Assembly: GCA_964006375.1 (NCBI GenBank)
Contig: OZ023266.1
Span: forward strand, 63,657,446 to 63,721,445
Reading direction: 5' to 3'
Origin: Tillus elongatus
Lineage: Eukaryota > Arthropoda > Insecta > Coleoptera > Cleridae
Length of the DNA: 64,000 bases
The first letter of the stretch is position 1, and each line of letters starts with the position of its first letter. The notes under the pieces were generated by a model. It made no database searches, had not been told where the DNA came from, and saw only the letters and a program-made list of their open reading frames with translations. The position numbers and the translations under genes were made by a program. Positions 26,638 to 37,520 of this stretch are shown here, piece after piece.

Positions 26638-26638
<1 letters not shown>
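25030..26638 (+). mobile_element. DD41D mariner family 3, 5'-truncated
   Basis: The transposase fossil is followed by about 470 bp that ends CCGGACTTCTGGGCAGCCATG directly against a (TA)n tract at 26639. Read inward, this end shares GGAATAAA with the family-1 terminus, as expected of a related element. No mirror arm was found left of the gene; the piggyBac fragment ends about 30 bp before it, so the left end is lost. Confidence 0.7.
25059..26163 (+). pseudogene. Family-3 DD41D transposase, broken
   Basis: Reads 'LSERQRIEVLILSGCGDK' (start of the DNA-binding region), 'AAKYHPYKLYLVQELLEDDY', 'NILFSDEATFYLNGVVDRHN' (first Asp), then 'GPFFF' and an in-frame TAA at 25716-25718. It continues in the same frame with 'ENLTAERYLDFL', 'FQQDGTPSNFGVNVRRYLG' (second Asp) and 'KPLDYFLWGYLKENVY' (third Asp, 41 residues later). 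A frameshift near 26055 precedes the C-terminal 'IPDEAIRNSVHGFYHRLGAC' and the stop at 26161-26163. The probable ATG at 25084 is one base out of frame with the rest. The Asp of the conserved RSPD is changed to Gly (RSPG), but that is not a catalytic position. Confidence 0.83.

Positions 26639-26704
<66 letters not shown>
26639..26704. repeat. (TA)n microsatellite, ~64 bp
   Basis: Pure TA abutting the right end of the family-3 mariner. Confidence 0.95.
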
Positions 26705-26708
<4 letters not shown>

Positions 26709-27069
26709 CAAAGATGATTGTAAGAAGGGACAGTATAATATAGTATAGTAAAAGTGCCAGGATTGTGTTCGTAAAAGCTGCTGTGGAAGCCTAGAAGCAT
26801 TGCAAACCACAGATGGCGCTTCGCACTAATCTAGGCTGCATAAGAGGACAGTTCCTGCCTTAAGGCTGACTTGGAGCGCAGGTTGGACATATTGAAGGGT
26901 CTAAAGAAAGATGAGATCGGTATGTGTCTCCCGCTATACATATTGTTGCAAGTCCCGGCAGGACTGAAGTGATGGTGGCTAGCAACTGATGTGATTCAAT
27001 GCCCGTCTTGGTATTTGCCAGGGGAGTAGTTGTTTTCGCTCGCTAGTTTTCTTCATAGTCGTAAATATT
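26705..27069. other. Intron 2 sequence, unassigned
   Basis: No gene seen. Its right part probably belongs to the Penelope fragment that follows. Confidence 0.3.
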
Positions 27070-27360
27070 GTTATTTTAAATACGTTGGGCAGACTACAAC
27101 AACCATTGAAAACTGACTTAAAGAACATCTGGAACAGTAAAGATACGGTAGTATAGATGAGTCATGCGTGGCTCGACATATTTGGGATAATAATCACCAC
27201 ATGGATCAAAAACCTAAAGCTTATCAAAAATGTTAGACAACAGGTGCAGTTAGACGCCTATAAGAATATTTATATATCAAAAGCCATAAACAGCAAAATT
27301 TTCCTAAACCGTGCTCTGCCGCTGATTAATAGCTGGTTGTTAACACTGCCTCTTTGATGT
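27070..27360 (+). pseudogene. Penelope-like GIY-YIG endonuclease fragment
   Basis: Reading + gives 'KYVGQTTTTIEN', a stop where Arg is expected, 'LKEHLEQ', stop, 'RYGSIDESCVARHIWDNNHH', and after a frame change 'AYKNIYISKAINSKIFLNRALP'. This is the GIY-YIG nuclease pattern (YxGQT...R.KEH...S.vA.H....H...) of Penelope-type retroelements. It belongs to a different lineage from the copies at 3.6 and 42.9 kb. Confidence 0.6.
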
Positions 27361-29874
27361 AAAAGATATTATGAAAATCGGCAGATACAATTATAACGGG
27401 ATTTTAAAAAGGTCATCCGGCAATTAAAACATAGACCCAAAAAGTTTGCCCGTGATTTTTCCCTCTCTACGTTATCGGTCTAACATGTAGTATAAATGTA
27501 ATGCGTAGTATTGAGGTAGTCTAGAATTCTTCATCTTCCGATGATGCTAACTTTGTTAGTGAAACGCTCGTCAGGTCTTTAAAAGATGTGTTGTGGTGAT
27601 TTGGGTTGTGCAAATGCATTTATCAGTAGAAAACGTAGATATATGTCAGGTAAATTTAGCGGCGGTGTTCGCGCTGAACTGGCAACCAATAAATCTAGTT
27701 TTGAACTTGCCTATCCTGAACAAAGTGGGATCGACGTATATACTGTGATGCTCCGGCTAAGCAGACGGTCCGACGGATAAGTTGCCAATCCGTCATTCGG
27801 GCGTGACCTAAATACTCTAAGCTAAATATCCTCGGGCGCCATCTTAATTCCCTATTGAATAGGACGAGGTCAAATCCCCGTGAATACTTCTCCTAAGGCC
27901 CTCGTAGAACACCACAAAGTTACTGTTTCATAACAGCCTTGTCCTAGGGTAACTCGAGTGGAGAAGAAAACTATAGCCAGGGGTCGTAAGTTATTGTATC
28001 CCGTAGAGTTCTCGGGAGGTAAGTAGGCTTTAATTACTCACTCCCGAATAATGGCTGTTTTCCCTAACTTACAAAGTTGGAAGCAGAAATATTTTAAGCA
28101 GGTAAATATCAATTACGACATACCTCGGCTAGTTACAATCCGTCACAGGATTCTAGCTCAACACACCTACACTAGCGCAACTATCTACAGGCAGTGCAGT
28201 AAAACGCAACTAATTTCATAAAAACCTCTAATAACATCTAGAATATTTACAGAATGAAATTGACAACAATAAAAATCCATAAAATAATTAAAACCAAAAA
28301 TTCGCTACAATGCATGCGAATACAGAGACACATATCTCAAGTCAGATAACGTTATCTCTGATAAGACATTCTTTTATAGTGGAATTGATACAAAATATGG
28401 TAATATTTAAAAATACAATAATGTTCGCCTAAAATAATATGCATAATAATTACCACCAATTAAGCGTGAGGCTAGCATTAGCACAGCAAACAAAGCATAA
28501 CAAAGCAACGGCAAGCGTAAAGCAGATCATCCAAGCCTCAAACGGAGAATGGACTCGTGAAGGGGGCAGGCAAACGATTCCCGCGCTTCCACGACCCTAA
28601 CTCGCTGAATAATACCACCAGGCGACTGGTTCCCTTTTTCTATCGAGTACCCTACAAAACTAACAGTGCCATCCAACGGTTACGTCCATTCTGGATCAAG
28701 CTAAGCTTCCTCAGAGGACCGAACGTCCCTCCAAACAAACGTAGTCGCCCCAATACAGCACAGGATGCCGGGCACACTAAATACTACTTTAAATCAGCAC
28801 TGTCTGTGATCCCGTTTCCCTTATATAGGTATGAAACGTGACCAGCTTGGCCCTTATCTAGGCTGGACAATTTAGCTAGTTAACCACCTGGTTTAGCGAG
28901 CGCATACCCTTCAGAATAGAGCCATTCTTCCTCGGAGGACAGAATGTCCCTCCAAACAAGCGTAGTCCACCCTGTATAGTACACATTGATTCGCTAAAAC
29001 CCCAAATCCACTACAATACGGTAAAATTCTTTACCTTGCTTCGACCTTAGATGGGTAACCAGGACTAGTTTTGTCACTACTAAATACAGTACACTCTGTA
29101 TACGCGTGAAATCCTAGCCTGCTGTTAATATTTCACATAGAACAGCATTAATAACAAACAAGTTTACCAGTTTACAAATTATACTTCTGCATATTTCCCG
29201 AAGTGATAACTAACCTTGCAAACTTATTCTTTTCCGAACACAGTCTTCGTAGACTCTCGTTCTTTATTAATAAACGACTAACACGCTGTTTTTCCACTAC
29301 TTTGTAGCACAGCGAAATAATCTCCCCCAGGTATTGCACCTAACAAACGCTTTAACAATTACAACGAACGTACGGACGACGGTGGCCTGTTAACGCGGGC
29401 GATTGCTGAAGGCTTCTCTTCATCGTGTTCCGTCTTCCCTACCCGCTTACCTGACATGCGCCCCATGATGTACTCAGAATGAATCCCATCGCGCTTGTCC
29501 GACCAGCGCCTAGCGTTCCACTCTACAAAATCTGCGTTTCGACTGTGGCGAATTTTCCTACTTTGAAGTGTCTCTATAATGAGTCAGATTTATTGCCCAG
29601 CAAATATCCGTTATTTACACCGCCTAAACGACTTATTGGGTATTCAAATAACCGCAATAAATCGGACTTCATTACAATACCAGAGTCTATCAGTAAAGTG
29701 ACAAAAGAAACACTTGCATTAGAAATGCAACTGCGGGGATGATTTTCTATTTGCAGAAAACTTACAGAAAGCTTTCTGAAAGTTCTCTATAAATCAGAAA
29801 CACTTTCTTTGAAGAGGATTCTGCAAGCTTGATGCCCAGTGGGCTTACTTCTCTACATATTTACAAATGTAGTG
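27361..29874. other. Large unassigned block of intron 2, GC-richer, with a diverged direct repeat
   Basis: About 2.5 kb without recognisable proteins. It is less AT-rich than its surroundings. Two ~90 bp direct repeats (about 28670-28760 and 28905-28992) share 'GTCCCTCCAAACAA', 'CGTAGTC' and 'CTTCCTC'. It may be non-coding sequence of a retrotransposon, but no terminal repeat, primer site or polyprotein was seen. Confidence 0.4.
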
Positions 29875-30880
29875 TAAACCGTAATGTGCCATGATTCATC
29901 AAAATAACTTTATTGTTTGAAAACCTACAAAAATTTCCGAAAGTAAACATAAAGTGTAACCGAAAATATCCGTTTTTTAGTCAACCTTATAGATTAATCG
30001 CAAATTGAGCTTTTCAAATATGAAACCTTTATTCAAAATTCGCTACCACAACGCACTTGCTGCGTCCAGAATTTCTTTACTTACAAACATACATTGTATT
30101 TCGATGGAAAATGTAAAAACATAAGGCGTTGTCGACTAAAAAAAAATATTTGTATCACCAACGACTTATGGGCCACCCTGTGATTGTAGAAATATTTTTT
30201 AAGATGTAGCTCAAGACATCCTACAATTAATCTATACAATTTTTTTTTCATATCTTGTAGAATAACAGATATATTGAGCTTTATTGATTTCTTTACGAAA
30301 ATTCGACAAAAGTTATATATACCATTAAACGATAAACTCTATAGCTAAAGCTACTGCCAAAGCATCAGAGAAGGGTCTATTTGATATGATTTTCTGGAAA
30401 CATTTTAGTAAAATGAATGACAATGACGGTTGAAACTAAGACTTCAGGATTTGTAAAACATTCTTCTTGACACATTTTCTTTCCATAGCCCGTATTATAT
30501 TCAAGTTCTTTGCCTAAATATTGCGAATTTTGACATTTTAAATTGTCACTTTGACGTTTTGAGGAAAACCCCCAATTTTTTTAAATGCCCATAACTTTTT
30601 TGTATCTTGACCTACAGCGCTTAATTTCGGTAGGTAATTTACCTATAGCGATATAAAACGATGTACAAAATTTGATTGCCCTTACTTTGTTATTTCCGGA
30701 GATATGCATTTTTTTCTAAAGGAAACACAAAATTTTCCGGAAAAACCTGGGCAGATCGAAACTGACCCTGGATATGTGTTCTAATGGGCCTAGTTAGCGC
30801 TCATTTGAAGAAATTTTTTTCAAAACTCAAAAGTCGGGATCTCTTCATTAGTGAATTTTTTTAAAGAAAATTCACCAATA
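29875..30880 (+). mobile_element. Hairpin-ended repeat family, copy a (5'-truncated)
   Basis: Collinear with the full copies at 44550 and 59992: the GCTACCACAACGCACTTGCT block (30043-30075), 'CAACGACTTATGGGCCACCC' (about 30158-30180), 'CCATAACTTTTTTGT', then 'GGATATGTGTTCTAATGGGCC' and the terminal hairpin at about 30847-30880. It lacks the first inverted block and the TA tract. It ends 166 bp before exon 3. Confidence 0.75.
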
Positions 30881-31046
30881 GTCTCCTTAAAACAGTTGTT
30901 TATAGGAACCCAAATAAAAGCGTTTAGAGACAAACCAGTTTGTTCGTTGTACCTAGTCTAAATATAATTTACATTTCTTGTGTTTATTTTTAGTCCTACA
31001 TGCCTGGCCCTTTTTCTAACCATTGTGAAATGTATGTCGTTTTCAG

Positions 31047-31272
31047 TGGCAGTTCGAGATCAAGCATGAGTATCCAATGTTATACGTTATTGGTCAGCAC
31101 TATCAACAAACAAACGTTAAGACCTATAAGTATACAGTAGATGCCAGGCTTAGTCGAAACTTGGATTACCCGCCAGGACGAGACCACAGAAATCTTGCCT
31201 TTACCTTTCATTTTTGTGAACGATCCAACAAAGTAGAGAGAATACGCAGAGCATGCTATGCATATGTAGATG
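31047..31272 (+). CDS. REJ-like gene, exon 3
   Basis: Acceptor GTTTTCAG to 31046, donor GTATGTAC from 31273; 226 bp, phase 0 in and phase 1 out. Reads WQFEIKHEYPMLYVIG, 'YKYTVDARLSRNLDYPPG', 'NLAFTFHFCERSNK' and ends ACYAYVDG. The 'VDARLSRNLDYPPG...L.F.F.C' order corresponds to the 'LDaS.S.D.D....l.f.W.C' opening of REJ/PKD-type repeats. Confidence 0.85.
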
Positions 31273-31795
31273 GTATGTACATAGATAATATTGTTTATTA
31301 TCACAGTCAGTTATTTTCTGACTTTAAAGGACCATCAATGGTAAATTCTAAAGGGTTGGTAGTCAAATGTCTGGCAATCGAATTAGTACAGGCAATAGAG
31401 AATTTGTTTCTGCATTAAATTACAGGAGTTTTTTTTTGTACATAGGTTCAGAATGACGTACTGAATATAAAAACACAAAATCCTTACAACTTAGAAGGCC
31501 GAAAGTGCCGCCATTTTGAGAAAAACCGTTTTGGTCTATATCCCCGTTACCGTGCACTTTAGGCCAAAAATGGTAATGACCTTTATTGTAGATAATTGCA
31601 TTTCTCATGTTTTTTGTTAATTTTTTTTTTGTATCACACCGTTTACAACTTATACGACTATTAGCATTCATTTATTGACTTTTTTACCTATATCTTTGTT
31701 AATAATTGTTTAAAAAATAAAATGCTTATAACTTTACTTTTTAATCGACAAATTTCCTAAAATTTTTACTTGAAACTTTTTTTTTCTAAAATTAT

Positions 31796-32540
<745 letters not shown>

Positions 32541-33051
32541 TATTGATTTTAGAAAAAAAGTTTTTAGTAAAAATTGTAGGAAATTTGTCGATTGAAAAGT
32601 TAAGTTATAGGCATTTTATTGTTTAAACAATTATTAACAAGGATATAGGTAAAAAAGTCAATAAATGAATGCTAATAGTCGTATAAGTTGTAAACGGTGA
32701 GTGATACAAAAAAATTATTTATCATAAAAAATGATAAATGCAATTATCTAGAATAAAGGTCATTACCATGTTTGACCTAAAGTGCACGGTTACGGAGATA
32801 TAGACCGAAACGATTTTTCTCAAAATGGCGGCACTTCCGGCCTCCTAATTTGTAAGGATTTTGTGTTTTGACATTCAGTACGTCATTCTGAACCTATGTA
32901 TCAAAAAAAAACTCCTGTAATTTAGTGCATTATGGACAAGAGTAACGGGCTCCTCTATTGCCTGTACTAAATCACCTCAAAATTGTTAACTTGGCGCGGT
33001 CCTAATAACCGCCCAATTGCTAAGAAAGTGTGGATATACCCTATTCACCCC

Positions 33052-33402
33052 CTTGCTTAGAGCCTCAGTGGTTCAGCGATAAGAACGTGTGCCTCTGAAC
33101 CGGAGGATACTGGGTTCTGTCCCAGGGTTCTTCTTTCACTTTTTCAGTAAATGCTGTACAATTAACATCAACCGAGGTTGTGGCATTGTATTTGAGCAAG
33201 TTGAATGTCTGCACGTGCTTTTCTTCGGAGAGGGCGTAAATCCGTCTGTTCCGAGCCCATGCGATGTTGGGCACGTTAAAGATCCCTGCCCTTCTTCCAA
33301 AATGACAGGGATTTCGCAAAATTTTAAGGGTAGTGAGGTGACACTGCTCCATGGCGTAAGGGATTTGCCAGAGTAGCGGCAATAGACCCACGTTTAAGAA
33401 AC

Positions 33403-33438
<36 letters not shown>
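33052..33438 (+). mobile_element. tRNA-derived SINE, second family, ending in (CA)n
   Basis: Head with an A-box-like TGGTTCAGCGATAAG and a B-box-like GGTTCTGTCCC (33062-33125), followed by a ~270 bp body and a (CA)n run at about 33400-33436. A diverged reverse copy of the body and part of the head lies at 37200-37520, which confirms that it is a dispersed repeat. Open frames across it are not genes. Confidence 0.75.
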
Positions 33439-33439
<1 letters not shown>

Positions 33440-33585
33440 CCCTCGCAATAATTATGCAATTTGCTTTGTCGTCTTATACCTTGGCTTGACATTGGCCAAC
33501 TGCAGATGTTACTACACTATTTAGGAAATGTGACAGATACGATCCCTTCAACTGACTTCAAATAATTCTGACACCTTTAGTCGTC

Positions 33586-34039
33586 GAGATTATGGAATCC
33601 ATCATTCGTAAGAGCATGCAGACGTTTCATCTTGACAACTGTATAATCTCGCAAAACCAACATGATTTTATGCCCGGCGGCTCGATACTCACTAACTTAT
33701 TGACCTGTATTGGCGATTTGACAAGATCGGCAGAAAGCATGAGACCTGTCGATGTTGTTTACCTCAATTTTGCCAAAGCATTCAACCAAGTATCTTTGAG
33801 GCTCCTTTATGCAACCGAACTTTTCGTGTTAATGGTGCATAAACCGACCTGTGGTGAGTCGTGTTCCCTCAAGGCTTAGTCCTTCGCCTTTTGATATTTT
33901 TTGTAGGTATACATCAGCGACCTACCACTCATTATTACATTTGAATGTCTTTCTTTCGCTGAGGACATCAAGTTGTACAATGATCCACTCGTTTACCACA
34001 GCGTGATCCAGGAAGACGTGCTCAGACTATTGTAATACA
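33586..34039 (+). pseudogene. CR1-like LINE reverse transcriptase, left part (split by nested LINE)
   Basis: Reads 'MESIIRKSMQTFHLDNCIIS', 'QNQHDFMPGGSILTNLLTC', 'VDVVYLNFAKAFNQVS' (FAKAFD motif with Asp changed to Asn), then broken frames with 'VFPQGLVL' and 'FAEDIKLY' where FADDxKLY is expected. It runs to 'QEDVLRLL' at about 34030. The order is RT motifs 2-5 of CR1/L2-type LINEs. The missing Asp residues and frameshifts show that it is dead. It resumes at 35524. Confidence 0.78.
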
Positions 34040-35523
34040 GGAAGGTAAAATATCTTGGCGTCGTATTGGACTCTAAGCTAACCTGGAATGGTCACATTGG
34101 AAAAATACTGCGTAAGGCAGTCATGACTAGGCGGCTATATGGAAAAACGTGGGGACTGAGACCTAGTATGGCCCACTGGCTGTATACAAGGGTGGTCAGA
34201 CCATCGTTAACATATGCGGCACTGGTCTGATGGCCTAAGGTAACACAATCCAGTGCCAAACAAAAACTAGGCAATATCTAAAGGATGGCTTGCCTAGGCA
34301 TCACAGGGGCCATGTCTGCAATCCCAACAGCCCCCATGGAGGTGTTGCTGGATCTGCCCCCCCCCTACACTTAGTTATTATGGGGGAGACCAGGCTAGGA
34401 CTATACAGACTAGCCTGCAATGGTAGACTGAAGATCAACCCAGGCTTCAGGGGCCACTGCAAAATTCAGGAGATCGTGAAGGAGCCCATGCTTGAAATTA
34501 GGTCAGACTTCGCGAGCCCGCGAATGTGCAGGGAAAACAACTTTACAGTGGAAATCCCCGAACGCGAGGCATGGCGGGCATACCACGGGATGCGCTCGTC
34601 TGGTTCACTGACGGATCCGGCGGGGAGCGTGGGACGGGGGCAGGTGTTTATTCGGAAGGACCGAGGGTAAGTCATAGTATTTCCCTCGGAGCCCATGCAA
34701 CGGTGTTTCAGGCCGAGATGTACGCCATCCTGCACTGTATGCGGGAGAACAAGAGGAGGGGCTACACCAACAAGCGGATCCTCATAGCCACAGACAGCCA
34801 GACAGCCATTAAGGCACTAAGTAACCCACGGGTAAATTCCTGGCTGGTGAGTGAGTGCCGAAACGAGACGAGCGACCTGGCTGGGCAGAATGAGGTAACC
34901 TTCATCTAGGTGCCCGGTCACTCGGGGCTCAAAAGCAATGAAGAAGCTGACAGTCTCGTGAAGAGAGGGTCAGCAGAACCATTTATGGGACCAGAACCGT
35001 CTCTGGGCGTGTCAAAGAGCACTGCCAGGGGAGCCATTAAGTCCTGGGTCAAAAACCAACACAAGGTGTACTGGGCGGACTGTCTAGGGCTCAGACATGG
35101 GAAGTCAATAATTGACGGACCCAGTTCAAAGAGAGCTGTGGAGCTGCTAAATCTTAGCAGAGGACAGCTCAGAAACACAACAGGTCTCTTGACGGGACAC
35201 ATGGCCGTCAAGAAACACCTGCATAAAATGGGGCGGTTCGAAGGGGACCTCGCATGCAGACTCTGCGGCGAGGGGGAGGAATCAGCCCAGCACATCTTGT
35301 GTGAGTGTATAGCTCTGGGCCGCAAAAGACAACTGATCTACGGTCAGTCTAGACCGGAGACCGAGCAATATAAAACTTCACCCTACCAATCGCTGTGCAG
35401 ACTAGTTCAAGGCACAGTGATTTTGGAATGGGTGGAGTAAGTCTAAGGGTATGCACAATCAACCAAGGGTTGCGGTACTATCGGGGCGGCAAGGCCGCGG
35501 ACGAGCCCTGAGGGAACCAAGAA
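34040..35523 (+). mobile_element. Nested LINE fragment with RNase H (I/LOA-like clade), 6 bp target duplication AATACA
   Basis: AATACA stands at 34034-34039 and again at 35524-35529, with the LINE between. It is 5'-truncated and its 3' end (GTTGCGGTACTATCGGGGCG...) recurs in reverse at 17812-17885. It interrupts the CR1-like LINE exactly: the host reading resumes after the second AATACA with 'LPLDASKCTVLYIS'. Confidence 0.82.
34041..35440 (+). pseudogene. RNase-H LINE: RT C-terminus, RNase H and Cys-rich tail, broken
   Basis: The first part reads 'KYLGVVLDSKLTWNGHI', 'GLRPSMAHWLYTRVVRPSLTYA', 'ACLGITGAMSAIPTAPMEVLL' (RT thumb). Frameshifts follow, then RNase H: 'FTDGSGGERGTGAGVY' (34595-34645), 'FQAEMYAILHCMREN' (Glu), 'IATDSQTAIKALSNP' (Asp), one TAG at 34907-34909 just before 'VPGHSGLKSNEEADSLVKRG' (His, Asp). 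The tail holds 'TGLLTGHMAVKKHLHKMG' and the finger 'CRLCGEGEESAQHILCEC', ending at the stop 35438-35440. RNase H catalytic residues are all in place; the disabling changes are frameshifts in the RT and the single TAG. GC content is much higher than around it. Confidence 0.85.
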
Positions 35524-36140
35524 AATACATAGTTACTTCCCCTCGACGCCTCTAAGTGTACAGTATTGTACATTAGCAGAAACAATGGAAGAAACCCAGA
35601 ATATATCAATGGAACCCAGCTTGCAACGGTGAAAGAGCCGAGCGACCTGGTAGTCATCGTAGCTGAAGACTTAACCTGGTCCGCATCATGTATCCTATAT
35701 AAGTGTCCTATATACATAATCCGTATGTCTTCTCACCATATTAATACTCAGTGTGCTAGACTTATATGCACTACCTACGTTAGACCCTTGATGAAATATT
35801 ACAAACCAGCTTGGTATCTAGACCCATCAAAAGACCGTAACCGACTAGAGAAAGTACAGCGAGCAGCAAGCCGATTATGCTATGACGTTCTCAGGCCTGG
35901 CCATGAGACTAGATTACACATGTGGGGTATAAAAACATTCGCTGAGAGACCTGAACGAGGTGACCTAATTTGCAGAAATTCCGTTGAAAACCCCGTTTAC
36001 TCTGAATTCTGATAGTCACGAATACAAACTTTCCATTTTTTCAGCCCTGTGGATCAATATCTTATACACTACTTACTAAATTATGTGCTGTTATATTGCG
36101 TGATGGTGAATAAATTATTAATTATTATTATTATTTCTGT
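35524..36140 (+). pseudogene. CR1-like LINE, right part, ending in an (ATT)n tail
   Basis: Resumes with 'LPLDASKCTVLYISRNNGRN', 'YINGTQLATVKEPSDLVVIV', 'ICTTYVRPLMKYYKPAW', 'NRLEKVQRAASRLCYD' and 'ERPERGDLIC', the thumb and C-terminal pattern of CR1-type RTs, to a stop at 36010-36012. The 3' untranslated part ends in AATTATTATTATTATT at about 36118-36135, the short tandem tail typical of CR1/L2 elements. The tail lies only ~15 bp before the acceptor of exon 4. Confidence 0.8.
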
Positions 36141-36149
36141 ATGTTTAAG

Positions 36150-36315
36150 GTGGTGTTTTAAGTTTTATATCAGTAATGCCGGAATCTTTGACTGAAGTGG
36201 GATTGTCTGTCAGATCAACTGAAAGTGGTTTGAGTACAGGCTTACCAAATAACCAAAACATAACTCTCGACGCCTACATTGGATCAGAAACACCCAAGGT
36301 CAACATATACATAGT
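36150..36315 (+). CDS. REJ-like gene, exon 4
   Basis: Acceptor GTTTAAG to 36149, donor GTAAGTA from 36316; 166 bp, phase 1 in, phase 2 out. Reads GGVLSFISVMPESLTEVG, 'LSVRSTESGLSTGLPNNQ' and ends SETPKVNIYIV. The end strand 'PKVNIYI' matches the 'P.v.I.C' that opens the next REJ subrepeat in exon 5. Confidence 0.83.
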
Positions 36316-37189
36316 GTAAGTATAAAATTCAATTTAAATTTATAGTGTGGATTAAGATTTACACTGTGATGATGATTTTTCTACCAGGAATGCGTTTGAG
36401 AAAAATAATTTAGTGTGAAAATTGCATCATAGTCGTTCAAGAATCAATCGAGCGAACGTATGGACTGTTGGAGGAAGTCCTTAGAAAATGGAAAATCTTC
36501 ACCACAAGTGTCGCTATATTTATCTCAGTTATATTAGTTAAGTGTGCGTGTATGCGTGTGGAAGAAATTTGATTTGGATATCTTATTCATTATCCACAAA
36601 ACCTTGCAGTAAAATTGCACATTTTAGCAAATTTTCAAAGAAAACGGTTGGTAATGCAGACATCACGACTTGTGAAATTTGAAAAAAAAACTTTAAACAT
36701 GCACAAACTAGGCTATTTATAACAATATGTATATTGATGAAATTTGAGAAAATTTTTCCTTTATAATTTGCTTGGTTAGGTTCATTAGTCAGAAAAATCA
36801 GACCGGTTTGTCCGGTAAAACATGCATTTCTCATTCGAAAAATTTTTGTATCCTCAAAAGTAGCAAAACTATGGCAACCCAATTAGGTAGGTAACTTTTT
36901 ACTTACCTACATGCCAAAATTCAGTATTCTAAACTAAAAGGAAAAGTTATAAGCATATAGAAAAAAAATTTGAGTGTCACTGGTGATCAGAGAACGGCAC
37001 AAGACCCAAAGATTTTGTGTGTGTAATACAATCTATTGAATATTACAGACAGAAATTCAGTTTTCTTGACGCAAAAAGGTCAAGAAATACCATAAAGAAT
37101 ACTTCCAAAATTTTATAGTCTTCATTTTGTTTTATCAAAAAAATATTTCTTAAAATTTGCGTTTCATTCAGTCTGAAACAACATTTCGT
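36316..37189. other. Intron 4, first part; nothing recognised
   Basis: AT-rich. Around 36700-36960 some phrases ('GGTAGGTAACTTTTTAC', 'ATGCCAAAATTCAGT') loosely recall the interior of the hairpin-ended repeat in reverse, but too weakly to claim a copy. Confidence 0.35.
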
Positions 37190-37520
37190 AGCGTTTCGTG
37201 CTCAGTTTATTAAGATTACAGCCAATTACCGACGTCACAGAGCAGTTTCACCTCACTATCCTGGAAATTTCGGCAAACTCCTGCCTTTCTGTAAAAAGGG
37301 TACGGGTAGTTAGGGTGCCCAATATTATATGGTGCACGAGACCGATTCCCCCATCGACCAGCGGAACGTTCAGACATTCAACTTGCTCAAACATAATGCG
37401 ACAACCTCGGCTGATATTAATTTTACAGTTTGCACTGAAAAAATTAAAAGGTCACTAGTGGGATCAAAGCCAGTACCTTTCAGAAGCACACGTTGTTACC
37501 ACCGGTGTCTTGGTCAAGAA
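37190..37520 (-). mobile_element. Second-family SINE, diverged reverse copy
   Basis: Reverse complement matches the SINE at 33052-33438 over about 300 bp: 'ACGTGTGCTTCTGAA' near the head, 'CAGCCGAGGTTGTCGCATT', 'GAGCAAGTTGAATGTCTG', 'AGTGAGGTGAAACTGCTC'. The B box is changed (GGCTTTGATCCCAC). Confidence 0.7.

Noticed and set aside
33065..33448. 127-codon frame on the minus strand with a Cys-Val repeat
   Set aside because: Lies across a SINE and its (CA)n tail; the similar frame at 37198 lies in the other SINE copy.
34918..35325. 135-codon minus-strand frame opposite the LINE RNase H region
   Set aside because: Antisense shadow of a well-identified LINE coding sequence.
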